Shown piece by piece: positions 24,989 through 34,588 of a stretch of 44,883 bases of DNA. Made by a program: the position numbers and the translations under genes. How positions within the stretch are numbered: the stretch's first letter is position 1; each line of letters opens with the position of its first letter. Below the pieces are notes generated by a model. It did no database searches and had not been told where the DNA came from. It saw only the letters and a program-made list of their open reading frames with translations. Source of the stretch: Chrysochromulina parva (lineage: Eukaryota > Haptophyta > Prymnesiales > Chrysochromulinaceae); the NCBI GenBank assembly GCA_002887195.1, contig PJAB01000084.1, forward strand, positions 1-44,883. Reading direction: 5' to 3'.

Positions 24989-26725
24989 ATGTCTTCCCCT
25001 GCTTCGCCCTCCGAAATCACGCCTCCTCCGCCGGAGCCCGCCGCCGCCGCCGCCGTCGCCGCCGGGCGACCTGCCGAGAGCGGCAGCGGCAGCAGCAGCA
25101 GCAGCAACAGCAGACGCAACTTGGCCCGATCTTTCTCGCAGCAGCTTTCCTTCCAGAGCAGCGGGATTCACGCCTCGCTGCCGCTGTCGCACAAGTGCGT
25201 CAACCGTGTCATCCGTGGCGGCGGGGTGCCATCCGATCGGCACATCCCGAGAAGGCGCTTCATCGCCGTGGGCCAGGTCGGGCCAGCTGTTTTCGCCGAT
25301 GCGGAGCTATGGCAAGGTGGCGGCCACGGCCACGTACGTGCGAAGGCGTACCGCGATTTGCTGTCGCGCAGCCTCTCGACGGCACCACCAGGCTCACGGG
25401 TGCTTTCCTTCACGGGCCCAGATTCGACCTCCCCGCCCTCGTCAAAATCCTCGTTTGGTGGCTTGCCGCTCGCGTCACAGGACGACGCCGCCGGCGCCGG
25501 CAGCAGCAGCAGCTACGGATTCGGCAGCTCCGTGTGCGGATCGCCGCTGGGCGTTCCGACGGCCGACCCGTGTGCCGGCCCCGCGCCCGTGGCGGGCGCC
25601 GGCGCCGTCGGTGGCACGGCTCGCCCTTACGAGCTCGCATGGGATCGTGAAGCGTACACACGCCCTCGCAAGCATGCACGGCACATACCCTCGGTGCCCG
25701 AGCGCATCCTGGACGCTCCCGAGCTGCTCGACGACTTCTACCTCAACCTGCTCGACTGGTCCTCGAACAATGTCCTGAGCGTCGCGCTCGGCCCCACCGT
25801 TTACTTGTGGAACGCGTCCAACGGCGCCATCGACCAGCTGCTCGAGCTGCCAGGCGGAAACGACCGCGTGACGAGTCTCGCGTGGTCACCGCAGGGCGAG
25901 CACATGGCCGTCGGATTGTCTGACCACGCAGTGCAGCTTTACGACGTGGCTAAGCACAAGCTAGTGAGCACCTTTGCGGGCCACACGGCGCGCGTGGGTA
26001 GCCTCTCGTGGAACGGTCCGCTGCTCACCTCAGGCGGGAGGGACGCGCGAATCATTCACCATGACACGCGCGACCCGTCGCAGCGCCTGGCGACGCTCAA
26101 TGGGCACACGCTCGAGGTGTGCGGCCTCAAATGGTCGCCCACTGGCACGATGCTCGCGAGCGGCGGCAACGACAATCTGCTCAACATCTGGGATTCGCGC
26201 TATAAACAAGCCGGCAGCGGCCGGCGCACGTGCGACACGCCGCTGCACCGCATCGACGCGCACACGGCCGCCGTCAAGGCACTTGCGTGGTGCCCGTGGC
26301 AACAGAGCCTCCTCGCGAGCGGCGGTGGCACCGCCGACCGATGCATCCGCTTCTGGAACACGCGCACTGGCGCATGCCTCGATACGGTCGATACCCACTC
26401 GCAGGTGTGTGCACTGCAGTGGTCGCAGCACGATAGGGAGATCGTCTCGTCGCACGGCTTCTCGCACAACCAGCTCATCCTGTGGAAGTATCCCTCGATG
26501 GTCAAGGCGGCCGAGCTCACCGGTCACACGTCGCGCGTGCTGCACATGGCTCAGTCGCCCGACGGGACGACCGTAGTCACCGCTGCTGCCGACGAGACGC
26601 TGCGCTTCTGGCGCATCTTTTCAGGCGCACCTCGGCTCTCCGCCGCTGAAAAGGCGCTCGCGTTCGAGAGCCACCTTCCCCTCTCGCCGCGCGAGGCGCT
26701 CGCCTCTGCCCGCGCCATCCGCTGA
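24989..26725 (+). CDS. CDC20: APC/C activator CDC20 (WD40)
   Basis: The 578-aa protein starts MSSPASPSEI at 24989. A disordered, Ser/Ala/Pro-rich N-terminus holds a C-box (SDRHIPRRRF, where the usual form is DRFIPxR) that docks on the APC/C. RILDAPELLDDFYLNLLDWS opens the seven-bladed WD40 propeller, which binds degrons. The blades read as CDC20 rather than CDH1/FZR (CLDTVDTHSQVCALQW, SSHGFSHNQLILWKYPSMVK, ELTGHTSRVLHMAQSPDG, DETLRFWRIF). The protein ends in Ile-Arg, the IR tail that contacts the APC/C. In mitosis it selects cyclin B and securin for ubiquitination. The His at the third C-box position and a long Ala/Gly insertion before the propeller (~170-220) are lineage features. Single exon. 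Confidence 0.93.
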   Translation: MSSPASPSEITPPPPEPAAAAAVAAGRPAESGSGSSSSSNSRRNLARSFSQQLSFQSSGIHASLPLSHKCVNRVIRGGGVPSDRHIPRRRFIAVGQVGPAVFADAELWQGGGHGHVRAKAYRDLLSRSLSTAPPGSRVLSFTGPDSTSPPSSKSSFGGLPLASQDDAAGAGSSSSYGFGSSVCGSPLGVPTADPCAGPAPVAGAGAVGGTARPYELAWDREAYTRPRKHARHIPSVPERILDAPELLDDFYLNLLDWSSNNVLSVALGPTVYLWNASNGAIDQLLELPGGNDRVTSLAWSPQGEHMAVGLSDHAVQLYDVAKHKLVSTFAGHTARVGSLSWNGPLLTSGGRDARIIHHDTRDPSQRLATLNGHTLEVCGLKWSPTGTMLASGGNDNLLNIWDSRYKQAGSGRRTCDTPLHRIDAHTAAVKALAWCPWQQSLLASGGGTADRCIRFWNTRTGACLDTVDTHSQVCALQWSQHDREIVSSHGFSHNQLILWKYPSMVKAAELTGHTSRVLHMAQSPDGTTVVTAAADETLRFWRIFSGAPRLSAAEKALAFESHLPLSPREALASARAIR

Positions 26726-27057
26726 AACAGGCTGTACGTAGTGCCACGAGGCCAGCGTGTGGAGCAACACGACGCGAAGTCGGAGGTGGTCCATCGCGCA
26801 TCGCATGTCAGGCACGGGGCATGATGTCGCACACCACACAGGATGTCCTTCGGAACTGTGTGTGCCCTCGTGCCTAGATCCGGTGGGCGGCGGGCTGCGC
26901 CGTCCGTAGCGAATTTGCGCGCGCGTGATGTTGACTTTGTCGTTCGTTCTCGGTGTTTGTGTGTCAAGGAGACATATATGATGGAGCATTCATTCTGCAA
27001 TCTGTATCCGTCTGAAGAAACGTATCTCATATGTTCAATAAACGCACGAAATGAAAT
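26726..27057. other. intergenic between convergent genes
   Basis: This holds the 3' UTRs of CDC20 (+) and the spermidine-synthase-like gene (-). AATAAA at 27037-27042 is a possible polyadenylation signal for CDC20. No other feature was seen. Confidence 0.4.
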
Positions 27058-27963
27058 TCATGAAAGCCTAAAACCTGGCACTGGGCCATGCGCCTCGAGG
27101 ACGAACCCACCGCCGTCTAGCAAGGAGTGCTCGGTCACGTTGGCAAGGTGCTGCGTCCATCTGCGCTTGAGCAGCTCCTTGTCGTCGGGCCACGACCACT
27201 GTACGAGCGTGCCGCCCGGGCGGAGCAGCGTGGCAAGCCTGCCCACGAACTCGTCGCTCTTGCATCCATCGGGAATCGCGCCTTGCACCATGCAGTCGAT
27301 GCAGATCGCGTCGTAGCGCGTCGATGGGGTCGAGTGCATCGCCAGGGTACGCACACCCTCGAGACCGTCGGCGATGATAAGTCGGCCGCCGTGCGCGCCA
27401 GGGCTGTAGCCAAAGTAGCGCTCCGCGACTATCGCCACATCGGGCTGGCCCTCGATGACATCGACCATCGCTTGGCACTGGCGCCGCACCGCTAGTGCAA
27501 AACTGCCACCACCCAAGCCAATCTGCAGCAGCTTGAAGCGGTGGCTGCTAGTGAAGCCACCGGCAGTCCGACAGCGGGCGTCGGTGCGCACAATCGTGTC
27601 GAACATCAGCTGCACGTAGCCAAAGCCATGGGGAGTCCAGAGTGGAACTCGCGACGGAGTGCACATGCACGGTGAACAGCTCGTGGCCGTATCGAGAGCA
27701 CCGGCCGATTTGACACAAAGGTCTGACGACTCACCGCACTGAACCACTGCCTCGTTGTACCGCCAAGGCACCTTGCCGTTGAATTGGAGCAGCCGCTGGC
27801 TGCCGCGTGCGACGATGCGCACCGTGCGAGTCTCACAGAGCGTAATGAAGGGCACGCCGATCTGATGCGCCCTCTCGCCTCTGGTCCGCGTCGGCCTGTG
27901 GCCCTCGGTCTTAGGAAGGCCAAGGGTCGACCATATCTTGCTATAACTGGCTCCGACAGGCAT
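27058..27963 (-). CDS. spermidine-synthase-like SAM-binding protein
   Basis: The 301-aa protein starts MPVGASYSKI at 27963. Residues ~140-290 form a Rossmann methyltransferase fold of the spermidine synthase type. Motif I is LLQIGLGGGSFALAV. The acidic residue after strand 2 is in VDVIEGQPDV. Motif II is RLIIADGLEGV, followed by YDAICIDCMV and LLRPGGTLVQWSW. Orphan members of this superfamily often act as methyltransferases rather than polyamine synthases. The aminopropyltransferase gatekeeper motif GGGDG is not seen in that form, so polyamine synthesis is not supported. The metallopeptidase gene lies 116 bp upstream on the same strand. Confidence 0.7.
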   Translation of the reverse strand: MPVGASYSKIWSTLGLPKTEGHRPTRTRGERAHQIGVPFITLCETRTVRIVARGSQRLLQFNGKVPWRYNEAVVQCGESSDLCVKSAGALDTATSCSPCMCTPSRVPLWTPHGFGYVQLMFDTIVRTDARCRTAGGFTSSHRFKLLQIGLGGGSFALAVRRQCQAMVDVIEGQPDVAIVAERYFGYSPGAHGGRLIIADGLEGVRTLAMHSTPSTRYDAICIDCMVQGAIPDGCKSDEFVGRLATLLRPGGTLVQWSWPDDKELLKRRWTQHLANVTEHSLLDGGGFVLEAHGPVPGFRLS

Positions 27964-28079
27964 TGAGACCAGACGGTCGCTTGTGTCCGGGGCTGTGTGT
28001 TGACAGAGAGGAGGCAATTGTCCGCCGCTCAACACGACGCGCCAACGGTGTACGATCGCCCCCACTCGCTCGCAACCAT

Positions 28080-29177
28080 TTAATTCGCAACCATCGAGCG
28101 CCCAACCGTCAACGTGACGCCCACGCGCTCTGGGCCGCAACGCCCCAGATGCACGCGCACCCTGCCTGGCGACTCGGTCCGCTCCCCACCGTAGGCGAGG
28201 CGCCTGAGGAACGGCTCAGCACGCGATGTATCGCAATAACCAAGCACGGGGGCGTGCGGTAAGATGCGCCGCATCTGCTCAAGAGTCGTGGAGGCGGTGA
28301 AGCGATTGAAGTCGTCGTAGAACGTGTCGGGTGAGCGCCCAAAGAGGCTGTCGAAGGCGCCTCGCCACTCTCCTTGCGCCTCGTAGATGCGCGACCAAAG
28401 CGTTGTGATGAGCACTTCGACACGCGTCCAGAGCGCGCACACATGAGCCAGGTAGCACACCGCGCACACCTCGACGAAGTAGTTCATGGATACATCCTCG
28501 TAGGTTTCCTTGCGACGTCCAAATGCGAGCCGGCCGGCAGTCGCTTCCGCGTGCGCAAATCGTAAAGCAGCCTCGAGACCGTCGCGGTGCAGCCCACTCC
28601 AGAATTCGTTGATGTACAAATGCTCGAAGAGTGCGGCGGTACCCTCCATGAGCCACATCGGCAGCGTGTCATGCGCAGGGCCGAGGGCGAGCTCGCGTAG
28701 CAATGACATCTGATGGACGTGGAGGTACTCGTGCGCGATGACGGATCGCCGGTGTGCGGGGCAGATAGTGTCGTACTGGAGCACCAGAATCCGAGCGCGC
28801 GGCGCAGCCTGGAAGGTGCAATAGTCGCCCACCTGCAACTGGGTGCCACCACCCAATAGCGGGGCGACAGAGGCGAGAGCCGCTCGCGCCGAGGACCCCG
28901 CAGGCCACCGGTGCGTGTGCACGGCGACGACGTGGCACTCAAACGTACCGCCGAGAATGGCTCGAACATCCTCGAAGCAGCGTGTGAAGAGCGGCGCCCA
29001 CTCGTCCGGCAGCGCTGCGTCGAAGTGCCGATGCACAGGTGCAGCCACGGTTGGCACTGACCAGGATGAGGGCAGTGCATGTACGTGGCCCGCCGTGGTC
29101 GGTGCTGCGTGGATACTCAGCGTGGGTGGCGGCGTCGGAGCCTCATGATGCTCCATCTCGCCGTGTGGATGTCCCAT
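28080..29177 (-). CDS. HExxH zinc metallopeptidase-like protein
   Basis: The 365-aa protein starts MGHPHGEMEH at 29177. Near residue 147 is the zinc-binding helix VIAHEYLHVHQ (HEYLH, catalytic Glu and two His ligands). About 27 residues later, MWLMEGTAALFE offers the third-ligand Glu of a gluzincin (WxxEGxA). This order is typical of peptidase MA clan proteins with a lone catalytic domain. There is no clear signal peptide; the N-terminus is His/Pro-rich. The substrate is unknown. The start codon lies only two bases from a dense TACTGTAC repeat cluster that would form its 5' leader. Confidence 0.72.
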   Translation of the reverse strand: MGHPHGEMEHHEAPTPPPTLSIHAAPTTAGHVHALPSSWSVPTVAAPVHRHFDAALPDEWAPLFTRCFEDVRAILGGTFECHVVAVHTHRWPAGSSARAALASVAPLLGGGTQLQVGDYCTFQAAPRARILVLQYDTICPAHRRSVIAHEYLHVHQMSLLRELALGPAHDTLPMWLMEGTAALFEHLYINEFWSGLHRDGLEAALRFAHAEATAGRLAFGRRKETYEDVSMNYFVEVCAVCYLAHVCALWTRVEVLITTLWSRIYEAQGEWRGAFDSLFGRSPDTFYDDFNRFTASTTLEQMRRILPHAPVLGYCDTSRAEPFLRRLAYGGERTESPGRVRVHLGRCGPERVGVTLTVGRSMVAN

Positions 29178-29789
29178 CCATGTACTGTACTGTACAGTAC
29201 ATGGTACTGTACTGTACAGCTACTGTGCACAGCTACTGTACAGTACCGGTACGCTTTCCATGATTTCGGCTTCCACAGCAACGCGACCGGGGGGGCACCC
29301 ACGTGTGAACGTGAGCGGCAGCAGTTTGAAGGAGAGGGGACAGGGCTGTGGCGACCGACCGGAGTCCTGTGTTGTTAGTGTTGAGTTGATCGTCAGACCC
29401 CCCAAAGCCCTCAAGCCTCAAGGCATACCCCCAAAGCCCAAACCACTGTGGGCGGGCCCGTTACACGGCGGCGACACACTGTCCACCTCCTCTTGGCGTC
29501 ATGGCGCACACATGGCATGTCGGGACACGGGCCCATCCCGGATCATGGCACATGGGCGCCCGCGATAGAACCGTTAGGAACAAGCGCAAAGGCTCGACCG
29601 CGCTTCGTATAAATAAGATGACTGTCTAAACTTCTTATGCAGAAAATGCTATCAAAATGAGTGCATATTATACCCTCGCTGGGAAAAATTCGCCTCCGGT
29701 CGTCAGGCGTGGCCTCGAGTGCGGCAGACTTCAGGGTGCGCTCATGAAAATGTTCACTTCTGCCAGGTGCGCGACGTGTAAGCTGTTTC
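29178..29789. other. intergenic with TACTGTAC palindromic cluster
   Basis: This lies upstream of the metallopeptidase gene and downstream of the sulfotransferase-like gene, both on the minus strand. The cluster at 29179-29252 is the main feature. AT-rich sequence at about 29600-29680 may be the 3' UTR end of the sulfotransferase gene. No further coding sequence was recognised. Confidence 0.45.
29179..29252. repeat. overlapping TACTGTAC / GTACAGTA palindromic repeats
   Basis: Over ~74 bp the sequence is built almost only of TACTGTAC, TGTACAGTAC and CAGCTACTGT units. The first 25 bases (29179-29203) read nearly the same on both strands. The block can pair with itself in several registers and sits directly against the metallopeptidase start codon. 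Confidence 0.85.
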
Positions 29790-30575
29790 TCAGCTCCACT
29801 CCACGCCACCTTGCACGTCCGCCACGAATCTGCGCACGTCATCGCCGTAGCGCTCGTGAGGGAAAGGCGGCAGCGACAGCCCATCCTTGGCTACTGGCAG
29901 CGGCTGGTCGAGGAAGTTGCACAGCTGCCGCCACAGCTCGTCCGAGGGCGTGTGGAACAAGTCGAGCACCAGCAGGCGATCCGGTGCAACGGACGCTGAA
30001 ACCACACGGTGCCACAGCGCGAGTGCGGCGGCCGCCTGGGCGTCTGAGAGCGCACCAAGCGGTGCTTCGAAACCCAGAAGGTGGAACAGCGGCGATCGGT
30101 CAGTCGGATGGCGTTCGCGGCGTGAGGCAGCCCATTCCAATGGGTCGCGAAGTGTGAGCACGACTCGCGCGTTCGGAAAGGAGGCAAGGATTTCGAAGAA
30201 TATCTCCATGGTTGGCGTGTCGAGTAGCGCATCGGTCGCAGCAAGGAAGCGAAGGTCGAGCAAGCGTGCCTTCACGAGGTCCACCGGCGGCGCTGGGTGC
30301 GTGTCGGCGGCAAAGAGTGGCCGTAGCAACGGTACCGGCCCACCTGGTGGTGTCTGCCCGTAAGTTGTGCTCTCCCGCCCCGTGGTCGCATTGTACGTGC
30401 GCGAGTAGTGCACGACGCTGATTCCGAGCATCACGAGGGCTCGGTAGAGAGACATTGTGCCCGTAGTGCCCGGGCTCCCACCAACCAGCAGTGGGTGCGC
30501 CGAAGTCAACGCCTCGGGGCGCACAACCCCAGGAAGCTGCATCGCCGGATGATTCTGCCACCAAGGGGTGCCCAT
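29790..30575 (-). CDS. sulfotransferase-family protein (Sulfotransfer_4-like)
   Basis: The 261-aa protein starts at the ATG at 30575. The N-terminal phosphate-binding loop is LLVGGSPGTTGTMSLYRAL, close to the GxGRTGTxSL loop that binds the PAPS 5'-phosphate in this branch. The second signature follows in order: ATDALLDTPTMEIFFEILA, then FPNARVVLTLRDPLEWAASR, matching the P-x-hydrophobic-x-LTVRDP-x-W-x-S segment that binds the 3'-phosphate. The C-terminal LCNFLDQPLP...FPHERY also fits (the usual LCxFLGxPxPxxPFPxxN). The expected reaction is sulfate transfer from PAPS to a hydroxyl or amine; the acceptor is unknown. The N-terminus is short, so an upstream exon with a membrane anchor cannot be excluded. 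Confidence 0.75.
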   Translation of the reverse strand: MGTPWWQNHPAMQLPGVVRPEALTSAHPLLVGGSPGTTGTMSLYRALVMLGISVVHYSRTYNATTGRESTTYGQTPPGGPVPLLRPLFAADTHPAPPVDLVKARLLDLRFLAATDALLDTPTMEIFFEILASFPNARVVLTLRDPLEWAASRRERHPTDRSPLFHLLGFEAPLGALSDAQAAAALALWHRVVSASVAPDRLLVLDLFHTPSDELWRQLCNFLDQPLPVAKDGLSLPPFPHERYGDDVRRFVADVQGGVEWS

Positions 30576-30740
30576 GGCGTCGGTATGGCCGCCCTTTCAC
30601 GCTGCACATCGTAGAGACGCATGTGCACGCGCCCGCCGCGGCGCGTCGATTGAAACGTGACCGAGCACATTTTCGAGGGGCAGTGTCGGCTGTGAACGTG
30701 TTGTGAGAAAAATCTTTCTGTCTGCTATCGTATATCTGGC

Positions 30741-33700
30741 TTACTTGCTGTCCCACCAGCGAGGCGGGGCCGAGGCATGCCCCGCCGAGGCCGATGAGGC
30801 CGCACGAGCTGCAACCCGACGGGTTGCCGCCGACTGCTGCAGCTCGAGCAGCCGCACGACCGAGAACTTGTTGCCAAGCTCGATGGCCTCGGCCACAAGC
30901 GAGAAGAAGTGGGCGCACGCGGCCTGCCCCTCTTGCACATCCTCCTTCGAGCCCGAACCCGCTGCCGCAGGATGGAGAGAAGCCATCGCTGTGCTGCCGC
31001 CTCCGCCGAGAGACGGCCGACGCTCGAGAGGACGCTCCTTCTTTCCTCCATGTTCGCCCACGCTCGCAAGGACGACTCCGCCCAACTCCGCCTGCACCGC
31101 CGCATCGCACTGATCCAAGATGATCTCAACTCTGCCTTTCCCTTTGAGCAGCTTTTGAAGGCCGACCGATTTTTGATGGCCTTCCTTCGAGCACTTTTTG
31201 AGCAGCTGGCCGAGCAGCTCGCGCGTGAGCGAAGGTTGCTGCAAGCGCAGCCGCGCGGCTGCGTCGACGATCGGGTCGCCCGTGGAGGAGGAGAGCTCGC
31301 CGCTTGCTTGAGCTTGTAAAGATCTCGTGAAGACGGCGGCATCGGCGTCCGCCTTGACAGGCGCCTTGTACGCTGCCAATTCGGAGCCTGGTGTGAGGAC
31401 GGTCTCGAGAAAGGCGAGCACCTGGCTGAGTAGACGATGCAGCGCCGCAGCGCGCGCCCGCGCCACCGTACGATTGCGCCCATAGGTGCTGCTGGTGCTG
31501 CAGTGCCTTGCCATGAGCCCGTCGAAGGCGTCGAGGTCGGCGGCTAGGGTCGGGGGCGTCTCGGGAGTGAAATGTGCCCGGTCGTGAAGGTCGCTTAGGA
31601 AGAGCATCACCCCATACGAGCACATCAGCTGCTCGAGGCAGATGGCCGCCGCGCGCGGGGCGTGCGAGCTTGCGACGCCGTCGGTGATGATGCTCAGCCT
31701 TTGGTCCACGAGCGCCGCCATCGCCTCGGGCGAGTGCCGTGAGCCTTTCCGAAAGAGCGCTGCGATTGGTACCTCCAGGAGCGCGAGGACGCGATGCGAG
31801 GAGAGTTGCATCGCCGCAAAGCCCAAGTTGACGAACCCGTCAGCCACGTAGCCTAGATGCAGGTTGGCAGCGAGCGCCTCGGAGAGGGGCGAGCGTTGAG
31901 ACTTGGAGCTCTTGATGGCGTTGCCCCAGAGCTCGGCGCAGCGCTGGCAGTTGTTGATCAGCGAGCACAGGTAGACGAAGCCGACCGAGCGCCAATCGCT
32001 GCGGATACAGCGCAGGATCTCGTTCTGTACGTCAACGAGGAAATCGGCCTGCGCGATGATCACATTGAAGAGGACCACCTCGATGCCCGTGCCGATGCCG
32101 AGCTCGATGTGCTCATGCACGATGCGGAAGAGGTCCATGTGAAGCTCGGTGAACCAGAGCTCCTGCCCACCCTCTCCAGGCATCCTAATGAGTCCTTGCG
32201 AGAGCTCCATTCGGGCGTTCTGCTTTTCCGGCGAGCGTCCCCCCCCCTTCTCATTGCTAAACATCTGCTGCTTCTCGACGAAGACGATGTTCGTCGCCCA
32301 CTGCTTGGTCAGCACGCGGCACGCGTGCAGATACGCCGAGATGAGAGCCTCGCTCGCCTCTGGAGCAAGCAGCTTCCGACCCGCGCCCGCGCCGACCGCC
32401 TCCATCCGCTCTTCGTACCTCCTGGCCCAGCCAATGAGCCCGAGCATGAGTGCGGGCTCGAGAGCCTCGTGATGGCCTTGCGCCTCCTTGGTCTCCTGCC
32501 CGTCCGTGTCCAGGTACGCACGATCCAAGTCGTACCGCACCAGCAGCACCTGGAAGATGTTGATCATACGGTGATGCACACCGTCCGCGTAGGCTACGAA
32601 GAGGTCCCTTCGCGGTGGCAGCGTGCAGGCAGCGGCCTTCATCTTGTCCACGCACGCCTTCAAGAGAGGATCGAGCGCCGCGTAGGCCTCCCCGGCCGAG
32701 CTTGCACACGCCTCGAAGGCGTCCGCGAAGAGATTATTGAGCTCCATCTCGACGACTTCGCGCCGGAGTGGCAGCAGATGCACCTGCGTCGGAGGCGCGA
32801 GTGGGCCCCCTCCCGCAGAGTCCAGGTCTTCGAGCAGCGTCATCGAACGTTTCAGGCACGTGTGCCAGAGCTTCGCCAGCGACTGAGGCACGCGCAGAAC
32901 TAGGTCGAGCGGACCCTCGGGCGCGCCGCTGCCCTCGTCCTTGCTCATTTGCTTCCTTGCGTCCTTGCGCCCTTGCGTCCGGTCTTCCTTTCCGCCCAAA
33001 CGAAGCCGCAGCTTCAACTCAACCTTCATCAGGCGCATCGCGCCCGCAGCCGTGAGCTCCTCCGAGTCCTCGCCCGCCTCGTCCGCCTCGTCCGCGTACT
33101 CATCGGCCTCTCCCCCAGTCATCCCAAGCCCGCCGACGTAGCGTAGAGGCAAGACACCGCGCCCGTTCGACCGCAGCTCGCCCTCGATGAGCTCGATGTC
33201 GAACAGCTGCCAGCGGCCGCGGAGGTCGCCCGTGAGCACCAGCAGCGTTGCGCTCAGTCGCGGAAACTTGACTCCCTCGGCATCAGCAAGGCGAGCATGC
33301 ACGCCACCCGCATCGTCGTAGTCCGCGCCGCCGCCCAGAGCGGCGCCCTTGCGGATGCCAAGGGCTCCGCTGCCGAGGGCTGCACGCAGCGCGTCATCCT
33401 TTGGACCCTTGGCTGTGGGCAGCAGCAAAGTGGAGGCTTCCAATTTATCCGCCGTGTGCAGCTTCACGAAAGCGGCGAAGGCGCGCACCCACAGATGGCG
33501 CTCAGCCTCGCTCTCCGCTTCGAGGTCGAGGCTGCGCGTGGCCCCAATGATTGAGAAGAGGCGATTGGGATCCCTGATTTGCTTCTTGCTAGCCAGCACG
33601 GCCGTGGCCGCGCCAGGCACGACGAGCAAGTTGGCTCCCTCGGTTGCGGCCAACATGCCAATCTTGCCCTTGCGCTTTTCCGTGGTCGCCCAGCAGATGG

Positions 33701-33845
33701 AATGGCCTTCTGTGTACACGAAGCGGCGATGCGGCGTCTCGCCGTTGGAGCGGTGCTTAAGGAACCAGTGGCCCGCAGCTAGCATTTCGAACGCCCTATG
33801 ATCATCGATATTCGACATCGATGTCCGGGTTGTCAACCATGACAT
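30741..33845 (-). CDS. PH-domain protein with Sec6/EXOC3-like helical region
   Basis: About 1,034 aa from the ATG at 33845 (MSWLTTRTSM). ATGs at 33818 and, beyond a GCAA microsatellite, 34064 are alternatives. Residues ~20-125 are a PH domain (GHWFLKHRSN, RRFVYTEGHSICW, then the closing AERHLWVRAFAAFVK helix). Residues ~125-330 are partly disordered. From ~340 to ~960 the protein is all helical and resembles exocyst Sec6/EXOC3: LFVAYADGVHHRMINIFQVL, LFRIVHEHIELGIGTG, FVYLCSLINNCQRCAELWG and SSHRVLALLEVPIAALF. Family knowledge suggests vesicle tethering at the plasma membrane, and a PH domain would bind phosphoinositides there. The Sec6 assignment is by remembered pattern and is moderate. The C-terminus is Ala/Ser-rich. 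Confidence 0.58.
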   Translation of the reverse strand: MSWLTTRTSMSNIDDHRAFEMLAAGHWFLKHRSNGETPHRRFVYTEGHSICWATTEKRKGKIGMLAATEGANLLVVPGAATAVLASKKQIRDPNRLFSIIGATRSLDLEAESEAERHLWVRAFAAFVKLHTADKLEASTLLLPTAKGPKDDALRAALGSGALGIRKGAALGGGADYDDAGGVHARLADAEGVKFPRLSATLLVLTGDLRGRWQLFDIELIEGELRSNGRGVLPLRYVGGLGMTGGEADEYADEADEAGEDSEELTAAGAMRLMKVELKLRLRLGGKEDRTQGRKDARKQMSKDEGSGAPEGPLDLVLRVPQSLAKLWHTCLKRSMTLLEDLDSAGGGPLAPPTQVHLLPLRREVVEMELNNLFADAFEACASSAGEAYAALDPLLKACVDKMKAAACTLPPRRDLFVAYADGVHHRMINIFQVLLVRYDLDRAYLDTDGQETKEAQGHHEALEPALMLGLIGWARRYEERMEAVGAGAGRKLLAPEASEALISAYLHACRVLTKQWATNIVFVEKQQMFSNEKGGGRSPEKQNARMELSQGLIRMPGEGGQELWFTELHMDLFRIVHEHIELGIGTGIEVVLFNVIIAQADFLVDVQNEILRCIRSDWRSVGFVYLCSLINNCQRCAELWGNAIKSSKSQRSPLSEALAANLHLGYVADGFVNLGFAAMQLSSHRVLALLEVPIAALFRKGSRHSPEAMAALVDQRLSIITDGVASSHAPRAAAICLEQLMCSYGVMLFLSDLHDRAHFTPETPPTLAADLDAFDGLMARHCSTSSTYGRNRTVARARAAALHRLLSQVLAFLETVLTPGSELAAYKAPVKADADAAVFTRSLQAQASGELSSSTGDPIVDAAARLRLQQPSLTRELLGQLLKKCSKEGHQKSVGLQKLLKGKGRVEIILDQCDAAVQAELGGVVLASVGEHGGKKERPLERRPSLGGGGSTAMASLHPAAAGSGSKEDVQEGQAACAHFFSLVAEAIELGNKFSVVRLLELQQSAATRRVAARAASSASAGHASAPPRWWDSK

Positions 33846-34588
33846 GTGTGCAGCGCAGCGCAGGCACAGCAGCGCAGCCGAGAGCACCGACTTCTCTCGA
33901 CAACCAGGCGCCGAGCTGAACACATATTTTTCTGTCATGAGCTTCGCAAGCAAGCAAGCAAGCAAGGAAGCAAGGAAGCAAGCAAGCAAGCAAGCAAAGC
34001 AACTGCTACGGATGGCCCATAGGCGCGCTTCACGATCGAGCGGCTCTCTCATGTTGGGAAGCATGTGAAAAGCATGTGAGCAGCATGCCTCGGTGAGCGT
34101 TAGCGGTTCTTAACGGTTCTGGGCATATCTCTCTCCCTCTCCGCCCACCCTTTCCTACCTCGTTGGCTACAGGGGTATTCGTTTGCGCTGGTTTAGGTAC
34201 TTGTGTGTTTCGACTAATTAGCTTGCTTGATGAGCTTCGCGTGTCGGTCTTGTGTGTCCGCAGTCCGGCTCCCCGCCGGTGTTTTTGAACCGTACCCACC
34301 TTGTCCCGGCACTCATGTAGCCTCCTGTGTGGCCGCGCCGGGGCGCGAGCGCCGGGGTCGGGTCATTTCTTGTTTCTTGACGAGATGATGACGCGTGATC
34401 CGCGGAATGCTCTATGCTGTGGCGCGGCCGTAGTCGGTCGAGTGCTAAGACCTAATATACGAGTGGGGGGCTCGTAGGGCTAGGGGGCTCGGAGTTGGGG
34501 CTCGGCTCCTCACTCAGCCGGAGTTTCACTACATACCGAGAACGCGGGGATCGAATACGCCATTATATACACAGGCCGGATATGCGCG
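33846..34588. other. upstream region of PH/Sec6-like gene, with GCAA microsatellite
   Basis: The PH/Sec6 frame stays open upstream to an ATG at 34064 through the GCAA repeat. The remaining sequence to 34588 holds TTTC-rich and G-rich patches (for example a G-rich run near 34460-34500) and the 3' UTR of the fibrillin-hydrolase gene. No other gene was recognised. Confidence 0.4.
33946..34002 (+). repeat. GCAA/AGCA tetranucleotide microsatellite
   Basis: About 14 units of GCAA with occasional GGAA variants. Read on the minus strand in the PH/Sec6 frame it encodes a Leu/Ala/Cys-rich hydrophobic stretch (CLLACFLASLLACLLA) that would be an N-terminal anchor if translation began at 34064. Confidence 0.9.
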
